Source: Denitratisoma oestradiolicum
GTDB lineage: Bacteria > Pseudomonadota > Gammaproteobacteria > Burkholderiales > Rhodocyclaceae
Assembly: GCF_902813185.1 (NCBI RefSeq)
Contig: NZ_LR778302.1
Location: 1-64,000 of the forward strand
Direction of reading: 5' to 3'
DNA: 64,000 bases
The notes beneath the pieces are model-generated. The model made no database searches, was not told the origin of the DNA, and saw nothing but the letters and a program-made list of their open reading frames with translations. How positions within the stretch are numbered: position 1 is the first letter of the stretch; every line of letters starts with the position of its first letter. This document shows, piece after piece, positions 1 through 8,192 of the stretch. Position numbers and translations under genes: made by a program.

Positions 1-246
1 TCGTAGCGCCAGCCAGCGTCGTTCATGGCCACCAAGCCAGCCGTCTGCAAGGCGACAGTCGCTATCAGATCCGGGAAAGCCGCCCGCAGCGCCTGGAACC
101 CCGCCGGGAATACCCCAGCCAGAGCGGGCGGCGGTGTCGCCTACGCGCCGCGAGACTTCAGATAGGCGATGGCATGAGGCGAGCTGAGAAGCTGGTCGCG
201 ATAAAAGGTCGCGCGCGCGCCGGATGGTCAATGAGGGCTGGGGCAT
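1..246 (-). pseudogene. DnaG-like primase fragment, runs off the left edge, frameshifted
   Basis: Reading the minus strand across frames gives segments such as FYRDQLLSSPHAIAYLKSRG, then GDTAARSGWG, then AGFQALRAAFPDL and AGLVAMNDAGWRY. This order is typical of the segment just after the zinc finger in DnaG-type primases. The zinc-finger part is missing and at least two frameshifts interrupt the frame. The first ATG in the region is at 246 and the gene continues beyond base 1. Whether it is a decayed gene or a victim of base-calling errors cannot be decided here. The family assignment comes from remembered motif order only. Confidence 0.5.
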
Positions 247-378
247 GGTCACTCCTGGGTCAGCGCCGGCGTCGGGTTGCAAGCGGCCGTGGTCGTACAT
301 GTGCTGGGAGGAGAATAAACGGGATCGCCAGGCCAGCAACAGGCTTGCCAGTAACCCAGCAGGGCCGCACGGACAGGT

Positions 379-623
379 TCAGGGGTAGGTGCGGATGCGA
401 CGGCGCGCCTCGCGCCATTTATCAACCTGCCGCTGACTACGCGCCAGGTCGCGCTCCCGGCGCCGCCGATGCTGCATTTCCTCATCGACACCGATCTGCG
501 CGGCCGCCACCTGGTCGGCAAACAACGCAGCAACGCCTCACGTTCGGCCTTCTGCGCGCAGAAGGAAGACGGCTTGCGGTCGGTATCGCGAACTCAGAAG
601 TGCCCGTAGCGCTGGAATCGCAT
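379..623 (-). pseudogene. Small charged coiled-coil protein, frameshifted
   Basis: From ATG 623 the frames can be joined to read MRFQRYGHF, then DRKPSSFCAQKAEREAL, then ALFADQVAAAQIGVDEEMQ and RDLARSQRQVDKWREARR, ending at a TGA at 379. The second half is strongly charged and probably helical. Two one-base shifts are needed (near 594 and near 538). It lies directly downstream of the 73-residue gene that ends at 628 and may share its promoter. Function unknown. Confidence 0.4.
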
Positions 624-627
624 CGCA

Positions 628-849
628 TCACCCGGTAGCATCAGTGAGAGTAGGCGCGCAGGCAGTACGTTGCAGCGAGACGGCTATCAGGCGGGCAAAC
701 GGGTTGGATGCCACCAGCCCGAAGTATCGGTGTTGCGCCAACACCGTCTGCGGCGGGCCGAAGTTGTCAGCGGCCCGCTTGGCGGCCTCGATGGCCTCGG
801 CCAATGTGTTGGCGCAGTTGTCGAAACGGTATTGACGGTAGCGAGGCAT
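628..849 (-). CDS. Hypothetical 73-residue protein
   Basis: The ATG at 849 is preceded by GGAGGA at a good distance, and the protein begins MPRYRQYRFDNCANTLAEAI. It has an N-terminal amphipathic helix rich in Ala and no transmembrane segment. The promoter in the repeat block (TTGACG at 903-908, TAGAAT at 881-886, minus strand) points into it with a very short leader. No family recognised. Its place behind the same promoter type as ssb and the DUF3560 gene suggests an early-expressed accessory function (inference). Confidence 0.55.
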   Translation of the reverse strand: MPRYRQYRFDNCANTLAEAIEAAKRAADNFGPPQTVLAQHRYFGLVASNPFARLIAVSLQRTACAPTLTDATG

Positions 850-880
850 CAGATCCTCCAAGCATTCAAGCAATGCCGTC

Positions 881-911
881 ATTCTACCCGCGAACTATTG
901 ACCGTCAATGG
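881..911 (-). promoter_or_regulatory. Promoter with palindromic operator, site 1
   Basis: Minus-strand TTGACG (903-908), a 16 bp spacer and TAGAAT (881-886). The -35 lies within the inverted repeat CTATTGAC-C-GTCAATAG, here with one changed base (GTCAATGG). The same module occurs near 50490, 53700 and 55760. Confidence 0.65.
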
Positions 912-1623
912 TTTGACGAAGAAAAACCATCTTTTTGCACCCTCGGCCTTGCGCTTTTCCCTGCCGACCGGAACCTGGAGCCCTCGGGCCGGGGTTTGGA
1001 GGCCGGAACAGGCCCCAAGGTCTCGCCGTTCGTCGCCCGCAGGCTGCAGCCTTACTACCCCTTCGAGCACCCACGCTGGCCAGCGGGCGCGGGCATGGGC
1101 CGCTACTGCACCGTCTACCTATCGCCTCGGCGTCCAGGGGCAACGCAGGACGGGCGCAGTCAAGGAACGAAACCGGAAGCCGCACGCGGAGCGCTGCCGC
1201 AGGCGAGCACCGAACGGGTGAGGATTTCAGGGCGCAGCCCGCCCTTGACCGGAGAAGCCCGGCCGGAGGGCACCATGACGACGAATCAAGGCGAAGGAGC
1301 GGTGCAGTGCGGCCCCGCGCGAAGCGGATTCAGCGCACCAGCGCCGGCACACCACGGATTCAGATCCACGTTCCCGACTTTCGCGCGCGAAAGTCGCCCG
1401 ACCAGGCCGCCAGGCCCAGCCGGTCAGGGCTCGCCCTGTCCGGCGCCCCAGAGGACGCCAAGCCCGCGCGGCGGGGTTCGCGTAGCGATCCCCAGGAGGC
1501 AAGCGCAGCGCGCAGCCGCAGGCGCGAAGGCGTCAGGGATTGAAGCCCGCCAGGGCGAGACTAGACCGGCTCGCCGGTCGACGGCTCGATGCGCAGCACG
1601 AAAGCCCGCCGCAGGGAGACGCC
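895..1623. repeat. ~750 bp dispersed direct repeat, copy 1 (degraded)
   Basis: Matches 50487-51236 and 53689-54439 along its length but is about 22 bp shorter. Many differences are single bases missing from G, C or T runs, for example GTTTGGAGGCC where the other copies have GTTTGGGGGCC. It holds the promoter/operator at its left end and one TTTCGCNNGCGAAA palindrome at 1379-1392. I see no convincing gene in it on either strand. Confidence 0.85.
1379..1392. repeat. Dispersed palindrome TTTCGCGCGCGAAA, site 1
   Basis: Exact core; the palindrome extends to 22 bp, CGACTTTCGCGCGCGAAAGTCG at 1375-1396 (written here as CGAC-core-GTCG). It lies inside repeat copy 1. Confidence 0.9.
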
Positions 1624-1631
1624 ATAGGGCT

Positions 1632-2271
1632 TCAGGCTTGGGCCTCAAGTTGGCCCAGCTCAACAGCCCTCAACGATTCCAATGCGCCCAGGAATCGCTC
1701 GGCCGCAACATCCGCCGGCCACGGCCCCACGGTCGGCAACCGTAGGTCTCAGCCAGCGGATCGACATCGAGGACAGGATGCACGATCCCCAGGACATCGC
1801 GGACCTCATGAATAGGCCAGCCGATGCAATGCACGGCCTCCGAGGCGGCCGCTACCGAGTCGGCCTGCTTGTGGATGATGTGCGCTGCCGGCGTCCATGC
1901 GCAGCTCGTAGCGCGCGGAAATGGCAGCCATCAGGCGAGACGAAACCGCCCGGAAAGACAGGCCCAGCACGTCCTTCAAGGGCGAAATGCAGTCGAACCC
2001 CAACAACCCTCTTCCGCGTCATGTAGAAGCTCCAGGAGCGCGTCAGAACGGCTCAGAGGGCATCGGACCACCGCCGGCGCAAAGCGAGCACCAAAAGCGA
2101 ATGCTGGGCCACAGACAACGGCCAGGGCCAAACGGACTCGCCACCCCAGCGATAAGTGCGCGCCAGGCGAATCGCCAAGTCCTCGTCAAGCCATGCGGCG
2201 GGATCAGGATTCATCAGGTCGAGGCGGCGCCCGGACGGCAAGCGCACCCAGGCGCGAGGGTAGGGGTTCAT
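1632..2271 (-). pseudogene. HD-domain phosphohydrolase (YfbR-like), frameshifted
   Basis: The start at 2271 overlaps the preceding stop. The intact first part, with RLARTYRWGGES and PLSVAQHSLLVLAL, carries the first metal-binding His. Other frames continue with LELLHDAEEG (HD motif), GFDCISPLKDVLG, LMAAISARYELR, ASEAVHCIGWPIHEVRDVLG and ALESLRAVELGQLEAQA to a TGA at 1632. This order matches plasmid-borne HD hydrolases related to 5'-nucleotidase YfbR. Several one-base shifts split it (around 2055, 2005 and 1890, and near the end). It is the last gene of the HU operon. A nucleotide-pool role is family knowledge, untested here. Confidence 0.6.
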
Positions 2272-2804
2272 GGGGCAGGACGAAGGGTCATGAAGCCGTG
2301 GGCATGGGAAATCTGGAAACGATTGAGCGCGTCCATGCCCAGCACAGGCGATTGCAGGCGGTCGAGAACGGCAACGGCGGCATCAGGCACCGTGAACGGC
2401 CCGAGGGCGAGGACGTTGGCGGCCGACAGGCCGCCGCGTTCGCGGCCGCCGGCCGTCTCGAAAACGGTGACGCGACCGACGCGGATGCCGGCATTGCTGG
2501 CCAGCCGCGCCGGCACGGTCGTGAAGCGCGCCCCGGTATCGACCATGAACACCACGGGGAAGCCATTGACCGCCCCGGCGATGTAGAAGTGGCCATCGGC
2601 CGCACGCGGCACGGCGAAATCGCCATTGGACAGGCGTTTGGGTGCCGCGACAGCGACCGGGGAAACGGCGGCAATGTCGAGCTGGTCAGGCCCATAGCTC
2701 TTGCCGTCATACACCAGAAACTGGCGAGCCTGGCCGAAGGCAGGCGCCGACAGGGTGGCAGCACAAGCTAGGGCGATCAGGAAGCGCGGCGAGCGAAGCG
2801 TCAC
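2268..2804 (-). CDS. Secreted retropepsin-like aspartic protease (clan AA)
   Basis: 178 residues from a GTG start at 2804 that overlaps the upstream stop (GTGA), pointing to translational coupling. The N-terminus is a signal peptide (FLIALACAATLSAPAFG). The single-copy aspartyl protease motif reads VVFMVDTGARFTTVPARLA, followed by the flap-like region and the C-terminal hydrophobic-hydrophobic-Gly motif in SPVLGMDALNRF, as in the TIGR02281/retropepsin-like family. Such proteins act as dimers in the periplasm. Substrate unknown. It sits between a secreted protein and the HD hydrolase in one tight operon. Confidence 0.75.
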   Translation of the reverse strand: MTLRSPRFLIALACAATLSAPAFGQARQFLVYDGKSYGPDQLDIAAVSPVAVAAPKRLSNGDFAVPRAADGHFYIAGAVNGFPVVFMVDTGARFTTVPARLASNAGIRVGRVTVFETAGGRERGGLSAANVLALGPFTVPDAAVAVLDRLQSPVLGMDALNRFQISHAHGFMTLRPAP

Positions 2805-3532
2805 GGCCGGGCGACGGCGCCGGCCAAGGCGTCGGGCAAGCCGATAGCGCTGGCCAGCGCATCGAGCGAGGTCTGGATCAGCTCGGCCGGCCGCAAGGCC
2901 GCGTCCTCGACCGTGGCGAGTGCGGAGCACGTCGCCGTACCGTCCGGGCCGGAGCGCGTCAGGGTAACGACGTTGCGCTGCTTGTACCGCCATTCGTCGC
3001 ACTTGGACAGGCATTTGCCGTCAGGATCGCCGGCCGTCGCGGCGTTGACCGAATCCTGCGCGCCCGTGGCATTGCCGACGTTCGAGGCGATGGTGCCGAT
3101 CAAGATGGCCAGCGGGTTGAGCGACAGCATCACAGAGGGGCCGCGCCCGCTTTTGGTGGTCAGCGGCGCCGGATTTTCGGCGTAGTCGCCCAAGCGGATG
3201 TCGGCCCGGCGCTGAGTCGCCGGCCGCAGCGCCTGAAAAGCGCCGTCCAGCTCGTAGACAACCGTCGCTTGGTCGCGCGAAGCGACCAAAGACAAACCCC
3301 GCCGCGCAAGCGCATCGCGCAGCACGCCCGTGAGGTGCGAGCTGGCCAGAGCCTCGACATAGACAGTACGGCCGAGGTCGGCCGCCACGTCAAAGGCGCC
3401 GGACACGGCAACATCGACAGGCGCCACAGGTTGAGGCGCGGCAACGGGTGCAGGCGAGGGAGCGGGAAGCTGATCGGTGGCCAGCGCCGGCATGCAAGCA
3501 AGCGCGATAGCGAACGAAAGTAGTGGCCTCAC
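2801..3532 (-). CDS. Secreted conserved plasmid protein, function unknown
   Basis: A GTG start at 3532 gives a clear signal peptide (RPLLSFAIALACMPALA); the GGGGTGATGTC before it is the likely ribosome site. The mature protein (about 225 residues) has a Pro/Ala-rich linker and then a globular part with YVEALASSHLTGVLRDAL, a central hydrophobic glycine-containing stretch (SLNPLAILIGTIASNVG) and a Cys pair in GKCLSKCDEW. The hydrophobic stretch recalls surface-exclusion/TraT-like lipoproteins, but no lipobox is seen and I do not assign it. Coupled to the neighbouring OmpA-type gene and the protease. Confidence 0.6.
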   Translation of the reverse strand: MRPLLSFAIALACMPALATDQLPAPSPAPVAAPQPVAPVDVAVSGAFDVAADLGRTVYVEALASSHLTGVLRDALARRGLSLVASRDQATVVYELDGAFQALRPATQRRADIRLGDYAENPAPLTTKSGRGPSVMLSLNPLAILIGTIASNVGNATGAQDSVNAATAGDPDGKCLSKCDEWRYKQRNVVTLTRSGPDGTATCSALATVEDAALRPAELIQTSLDALASAIGLPDALAGAVARP

Positions 3533-3536
3533 GACA

Positions 3537-4339
3537 TCACCCCTTATGCGTGGCGGCATCGCCAGTCTCAGCCTGGGACGGCATGGCCAGCTCTACGTCA
3601 GCGCGGCGGTTGGCGCGCCGGCCGTCCGGTGTGGCATTCGGCGCGACGTAGCAGGTCGCGCAAACCGATACCTTCAGGCGAGCCGCCGGCACGCCGGCCG
3701 CCAGGAAGGCGGCGCGAACGGCCGCCGCGCGTTTGGCGGCAAGCGTGCGATTGGCGGCCGTCGAACCAGAAGCATCGGCACCGCCGCGAATGGTGACGTG
3801 GCTACCCTGGCCGCCGCGCGGAGCAGCGGTGCCAGGGCGCGCAGCGCCTCGGCGTCCAGCTCGGCCGAAGCGGAGGCGAACAGCACGGCCAGCTTGTCCG
3901 GGACGGGGGCCGCCACCACAAGAGATTGCGGGATCACGGTGGCGGCGGAAGCGGTGAAGCCAGTCGCGGCGGCCACGGCGGCGGTTGAGGCAGGCGGCGA
4001 AAGCACGCCGGCAGGGGCAGGCGTCGGCTCGGAAGCGGGCGCAGGAGGGGCCGCCAGACTCTCCAGGACGGCGCGACGATCAACCACGCCCTCCAGGGCC
4101 TGCCGGCGGGGCATTGCCGCAGCGGGGCGCGCGTCATCCGCGCCGGCCAGGGTCTTGACGGTGGGGGATGCGCAGGGATTGCAGGGGACGAAATACGCTT
4201 CGCCGGTCTTGGCATCGCGCACCTGGGCCAAACCCGTCATGGTGGGGTAGCCCATCAGCGGCATGCGCGAGGGCGCGGCCGGCGGGGTGGTGGTACAGGC
4301 GCTCGCGGCCAAAGCCATCACTGGAGTCAAGAACCACAA
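3537..4339 (-). CDS. OmpA-family lipoprotein (peptidoglycan-binding), one frameshift
   Basis: The N-terminus is a short hydrophobic signal ending in ALAASAC-TTTPP, a probable lipobox. A long Pro/Ala/Thr-rich linker follows, then an OmpA_C domain with FASASAELDAEALRALAPL, VTIRGGADASGSTAANRTLA, KRAAAVRAAFLAAGVPAARL and PDGRRANRRADVEL. The domain is completed only after a one-base shift near 3815. The start is uncertain; TTG 4339 is used because no ATG lies close to the signal, and the frame is open further upstream. Role: anchoring the envelope to peptidoglycan, by family. Upstream neighbours are the winged-helix-like gene and HU. Confidence 0.7.
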
Positions 4340-4608
4340 GGCGAGGCGAGGCGACGCCGGACGCAGCGCCCGGCGGCCGGCGCGCGTGATTTCCAAACGG
4401 GCGCGGCCGTGGTCCGGGCGCGAGCGGACATAGCGCCGCACCACCAAGGCCCGAATGGCCAGAACATGGCGATGCACGCGCGCAAGGTCGGCCGACAGAC
4501 GGCAGCCGGCGGCCGCTTCGGCCAGGCGCTGCGCGCCCGAGACCGGCCCGCCCAGCAGGGCGCGCAAGACCGCCGCCCCAGTTGCGGATAGGGCAGGGAG
4601 GTCTTCAT
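4330..4608 (-). CDS. Small winged-helix-like DNA-binding protein, frameshifted
   Basis: Start ATG 4608, MKTSLPYPQLG. A one-base deletion near 4575 shifts the frame, after which it reads LRALLGGPVSGAQRLAEAAA, LARVHRHVLAIRALVVRRYV and RPDHGRARLEITRAGRRAL. The helix-turn-helix-like stretch followed by a basic strand ending in LEITRAGRRAL is typical of winged-helix regulators. The 3' end is unclear because the frame runs on into the OmpA lipoprotein. It immediately follows the HU gene. Regulatory role is inference. Confidence 0.45.
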
Positions 4609-4616
4609 GGTGTGCC

Positions 4617-4890
4617 TCAGCCCTTGACCAGTGCCTTGAAGGTGGCGCCCGGCGTGAAGCGCGGCCGCACCGTGGGCGGAATGGAAATGGTCCGCCGGTC
4701 TTCGGGTTGCGCCCGGCACGGGCGGCGACATTGGCTTTTCGAACGTACCGAAGCCGCTCAACTTCACGGCGTCACCGCTGGCCACGGTGCCTTGCACCTG
4801 GTTGATGAAACTGTCGAGGAAGCGCCCAACGGCGGCTTTCGAGGATTCGGTGTCGGCGGCAATGGCGTCGATCAGATCTTGTCGGTTCAT
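4617..4890 (-). CDS. hup: HU/IHF-family nucleoid protein, two one-base deletions
   Basis: Start ATG 4890, MNRQDLIDAIAADTESSKAA, then FLDSFINQVQGTVASGDAVK and LSGFGTFE. After restoring one G near 4738 and one A near 4695 the rest reads KANVAARAGRNPKTGETISI, PPTVRPRFTPGATFKALVKG and stops at 4617, giving 91 residues, the normal HU length with the RNPKTGE DNA-binding arm. Plasmid HU homologues help replication or transfer complexes and act as stealth chromosome-like proteins. First gene of the operon, 110 bp downstream of a dispersed palindrome-containing spacer. Confidence 0.8.
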
Positions 4891-4928
4891 GCAGTAAGTC
4901 CTTGTTGTTGGTGGAGTGGGAAAAGCGG

Positions 4929-4942
4929 TTTCGCGCGCGAAA
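4929..4942. repeat. Dispersed palindrome TTTCGCGCGCGAAA, site 2
   Basis: Exact core in the 110 bp spacer between the DUF1173 gene and the HU operon. Confidence 0.9.
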
Positions 4943-4999
4943 GACAGAACCGCACGGCGATTGAGGTAAGCAGTAGGGCAGGGCAGTACGGCATGGGCG

Positions 5000-6202
5000 T
5001 CACGCCGGCAGGGCCGGTAGCGGCGGCATAGGCTCGTCGCCGGCCTTCCAGACCCACGAGACCAACTTGCTGCCGGCCACCAGCTCATCGACGGCCGCCA
5101 GGTAGTCGTCACTGGCGCCAGGGGGCACCACGTACATGGCGGTGGGTTCCGGCTCAGTGTCCGAGGCCACCGCACACGCCAGCGGCCGCGTGGACGGCAA
5201 GTTGTAGCGCATGCCCTTCATGAAGCGCCGGTTCTGCTGGGTCAGCGCATCGAGGACCAGTTTCTCGTAGGTGCTCTCGAACGGAATCCAGTGCTCGGTG
5301 ACGCACATCAACGCGGTCTCTTCGAGCGAAGCCACACCCGTGGCCCCAATGCTGAAGGTGCCGATCATCATCAGATGCGACCCTTCCAAGGCATCCCACA
5401 AGCCCAGCTCGATCTCGAAACGCTTGAGCAAGCGCTTGTGGATGTCGTCATTCATCATGAAGTGACAGTCGGGCAGATGTTTGAGCACGATCTTGTGGCC
5501 GTAGCGCGCCTGGGCCAGCTCTTTGACCTCGCCGATGACCAGCATCAGGCGCCGCGCACCTTTCTCGGGTGCGGCGATGCGCATCATCTGCGCCATGCGG
5601 CGCTGTGTGATTTCGGCCTTCTTCTCGGCATTGAACGACTCGGGGATGTAGAGCATGCCGGCCAGGCTCGCGCCCTTGGCCGTCTTGTCCTCGGCCGCCT
5701 GAAGCAGATACTTGCGGATGACGTACCAGCTCCGCTTGCCGGCCATGGTGGGCGCCCAACGGTTGAACCCCGCTTCCTCCCACAAGTAATGCAGCGTGCC
5801 GCGCAAGGTGAGCTTGTTGCCATCGGTCTTGACGCTATCGGTCTCTTTGCCGCTGGGCGCCGGAGCGGAACGGCTGGCACCCTTGGACAGCGAGAAGTCG
5901 AACTTCAAGGCCGTTGTCCCTTCGTCGGGGTTCTCCTGGATCGCGGTCCCGATGACTTGGCCCAGCCCGGAAAGCTCGGGCGGCGGCTCGTAGGAGTCAC
6001 ATGCCGGGGCATGATCGCCACCAGAATTCGGCATGCGTTTGATGAAATACTTGTCCTCGACCTTGGCCACGTACATTTCGATACCTGGGTGGCGGCACAA
6101 GCAAAGCGGCCGCTGCTTGGCGGCGTAGATGGCGGCCAACGCCTCCGGCAAAGCCGGATCATCGGAATGAATGGATTGGTTGCCGATCTGGTAGACGGCC
6201 AT
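5000..6202 (-). CDS. DUF1173 family protein
   Basis: 400 residues from ATG 6202, intact. It begins MAVYQIGNQSIHSDD and has an early Cys/His cluster (CLCRHPGIEMYV) then FIKRMPNSGGDHAPACDSYEP, which looks like a metal site, with GTLHYLWEEAGFNRWAPTM further on. This arrangement is the DUF1173 signature found on IncP-related and other broad-host-range plasmids and genomic islands. Biochemical role unknown. It follows the Zeta/KfrB gene by 11 bp, so it probably belongs to the toxin operon. Confidence 0.75.
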   Translation of the reverse strand: MAVYQIGNQSIHSDDPALPEALAAIYAAKQRPLCLCRHPGIEMYVAKVEDKYFIKRMPNSGGDHAPACDSYEPPPELSGLGQVIGTAIQENPDEGTTALKFDFSLSKGASRSAPAPSGKETDSVKTDGNKLTLRGTLHYLWEEAGFNRWAPTMAGKRSWYVIRKYLLQAAEDKTAKGASLAGMLYIPESFNAEKKAEITQRRMAQMMRIAAPEKGARRLMLVIGEVKELAQARYGHKIVLKHLPDCHFMMNDDIHKRLLKRFEIELGLWDALEGSHLMMIGTFSIGATGVASLEETALMCVTEHWIPFESTYEKLVLDALTQQNRRFMKGMRYNLPSTRPLACAVASDTEPEPTAMYVVPPGASDDYLAAVDELVAGSKLVSWVWKAGDEPMPPLPALPA

Positions 6203-6213
6203 GCTGCTTCCCC

Positions 6214-7880
6214 TTATCGGCCCATGTCGCGGCCCATGTCGCGCGCTGCATCGCGGGCCGGCTCCTTGCCCTGCTCATAGACCTGGCTCTTGTCGTTGCC
6301 GTGCTGGATGGAAACCTTCTCGCCGGCCTGCACGTCGCGGTCCAACTGGCCTTTCTCGTAGCGCACGGCCACCATGTCGGACATCTTTACCAAGGCGTGA
6401 TGCGAGGACGTGGCCACAACCTCCCCCTTCACGTCCTGCTTGAGTTCGCCCGCCTCGCGCACCATCAGGCCGCGATGGTTGGCGGCCAAGTCAGTCACGC
6501 GCTTGGACTCGTCAAGCGTGACGTTGCCCTGGGGGACATGGCCTTGATGAAGCTGCCCGGACAGTTCCGCACGGGCATTGAAATAGGACAACTCGCGGTC
6601 GTTTTGCGTGGTCTGCGGCCCCCAGCTCTGCTTGATCTCATGCAGGTGCTTATAGGCGCCGTCCAGCTCGGGATGGCGCTCCAGGGCCTCTTTCTTTGGC
6701 AGTTGATCGAACGCTTGCGCGCGCTGATAGGCGGGGCTCTGCTCGAACCGCGCCAAGTCGGCACGCGCCGCATCGAGCTTGGCGGCCAGCTCTTCCCGAT
6801 CTGCCAGCAAAGGCCGCATGCTGCGTTCCGACTCTGGCCGTTGAACCTCGGCATAGGCGCGCTTCAGGTCTTCATCGTTGCCACCGATCCACTTGCCGTA
6901 TTCCCGGACACCGGCCTTTTCCGTGTAGCTGGTCTGTCCAGGCACCGAGGCGGATTCACGGCCAGTAAGCCCGCGCTCGCTGCGGATCAATGACGGCTGG
7001 TCTTCAGCCTTGGCGTCGCGGAAGGACGTTGTGGGTTTCCGTGATGACCTTGCCATCCGACGCCGTGCGGACGGTGTAGGTCACGTTGTCCCGCACGCCT
7101 TCGCGCTGCTTGGCCAGCGCATGGATGTCTTCCAGGGCGGAAACGTGGTCGCGCCGCTCGGCGTGTGTCCACTGCCGGCTGCGTTCTTGCTCCAGGGCAC
7201 GCGCGGCGTCGGGCGCATGCTGCCATTCGCCACGCTCCTGGCGGTTCTCGTAGATCGGCCGCTGCTGGGCGTCGTACAGGCGCACCGCATCGACGAGTTT
7301 TTCACGCTCCAGGGTGGCGACGGTCTGCGCCATGCCGACATAGGCACCGTCATGCTGCTCGCGGTTGACGAAGCGGCCGGTGCCGCGCTCGGCCACCTGT
7401 TCCTCGAAGCGCAGGCGCGCGCGCGTCATCGACGTTTCGGCCGAAACGGCCATGACGCGGGCCTCGACCTCGTAGCCACCTTCCTTGAGTCGCACGGCCA
7501 GATCGCGGATGTTCTCGGGCTGCGCATCGTGCCGTCGACCACCAGATTGCGGCGGTTTTCGGCGGCCGCCATCGTGAGGCGGGTCGCCCATTCGCCGGCT
7601 TCCTTCTGCGTGCGGTCGGCCGCGTGCTGCGGATCGTCTCGGGAGAGCTGCTTGTAGCGCGGGTTTTCCTCCCGCATCCGGTCGGCGTCGATCACGACGG
7701 CGCCGCCCTGGTCGCGCAGCTCGCGCGCAGCCTCGGCGGCCAGCACCGACTTGCCGGAGCCGGGCTGGCCTCCTAGCAAGATCGCCTTGGGCTTGTCCTG
7801 GGCTTGGTCTCAGCCAGCGCGTCACGCTCTACGCCTTTGTAGGCCGTCTCCATCCCGTACTTGGAAATATCCGAAGCCAT
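6214..7880 (-). CDS. Zeta-toxin kinase with C-terminal KfrB domain, three frameshifts
   Basis: ATG 7880 begins MASDISKYGMETAYKGVERD. After restoring one base near 7795 the Walker A ILLGGQPGSGKSVLAAEAAR and IDADRMREENPRYKQL appear; a second shift near 7535 joins NLVVDGTM to NIRDLAVRLKEGGYEVEARV. These are the UNAG-kinase motifs of Zeta toxins. A third shift near 7030 (two bases missing or one extra) links to a C-terminal KfrB domain (GEVVATSSHHALVKMSDMVA, VRYEKGQLDRDV). The reconstructed length is about 556 residues. Alternatively the KfrB part (from about 7056) is a separate overlapping gene, though no ribosome site is visible there. The neighbouring Fic protein has the same C-terminal domain. 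Confidence 0.65.
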
Positions 7881-7891
7881 GCCCCTCCCGC

Positions 7892-8152
7892 TTACTGCTG
7901 GTAGAGTTCGCGCGCCTGGGGACCGTACTGCTGGATCACGGTCTCGATGGCGGCAGCATCTTTCGGGTCCAGGCCGTCGCGCAGGGCGCGCAGGGCGCGC
8001 TTGTCGGCCTCGATGCCCGCCACCACGGCGTCATCGGGGATGGGCTTCTCGCGCTCCAGCGCGAGCGCTTCAGAATGGTGGGCGATGATCGCGCCCAGCA
8101 CGTCACACGCCACTTCGTAGCGCACGCCGGTTCGGTTGAATAGTTCGGACAT
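7892..8152 (-). CDS. Small protein upstream of Zeta, putative antitoxin
   Basis: 86 residues, intact, ATG 8152 with GGAGG eight bases upstream. It begins MSELFNRTGVRYEVACDVLG, has the acidic stretch EREKPIPDDAVVAGIEADKR and ends AAIETVIQQYGPQARELYQQ. Mostly helical by eye. Its position 11 bp before the Zeta kinase is the usual antitoxin position, but no epsilon-antitoxin similarity can be claimed. A palindrome sits 24 bp upstream, between it and the Fic gene. Confidence 0.55.
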   Translation of the reverse strand: MSELFNRTGVRYEVACDVLGAIIAHHSEALALEREKPIPDDAVVAGIEADKRALRALRDGLDPKDAAAIETVIQQYGPQARELYQQ

Positions 8153-8176
8153 TGATATACCTCCCATGCAGCGCGC

Positions 8177-8190
8177 TTTCGCGCGCGAAA
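8177..8190. repeat. Dispersed palindrome TTTCGCGCGCGAAA, site 3
   Basis: Exact core in the 40 bp gap between the Fic gene and the putative Zeta antitoxin gene. Confidence 0.9.
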
Positions 8191-8192
8191 GT

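Noticed and set aside
895..1623. Long open frames inside the 750 bp repeats (all copies)
   Set aside because: They occur in nearly all frames because of the GC content, have no ribosome site, look compositionally like noise, and in copy 1 are not preserved. Kept as noncoding repeats.
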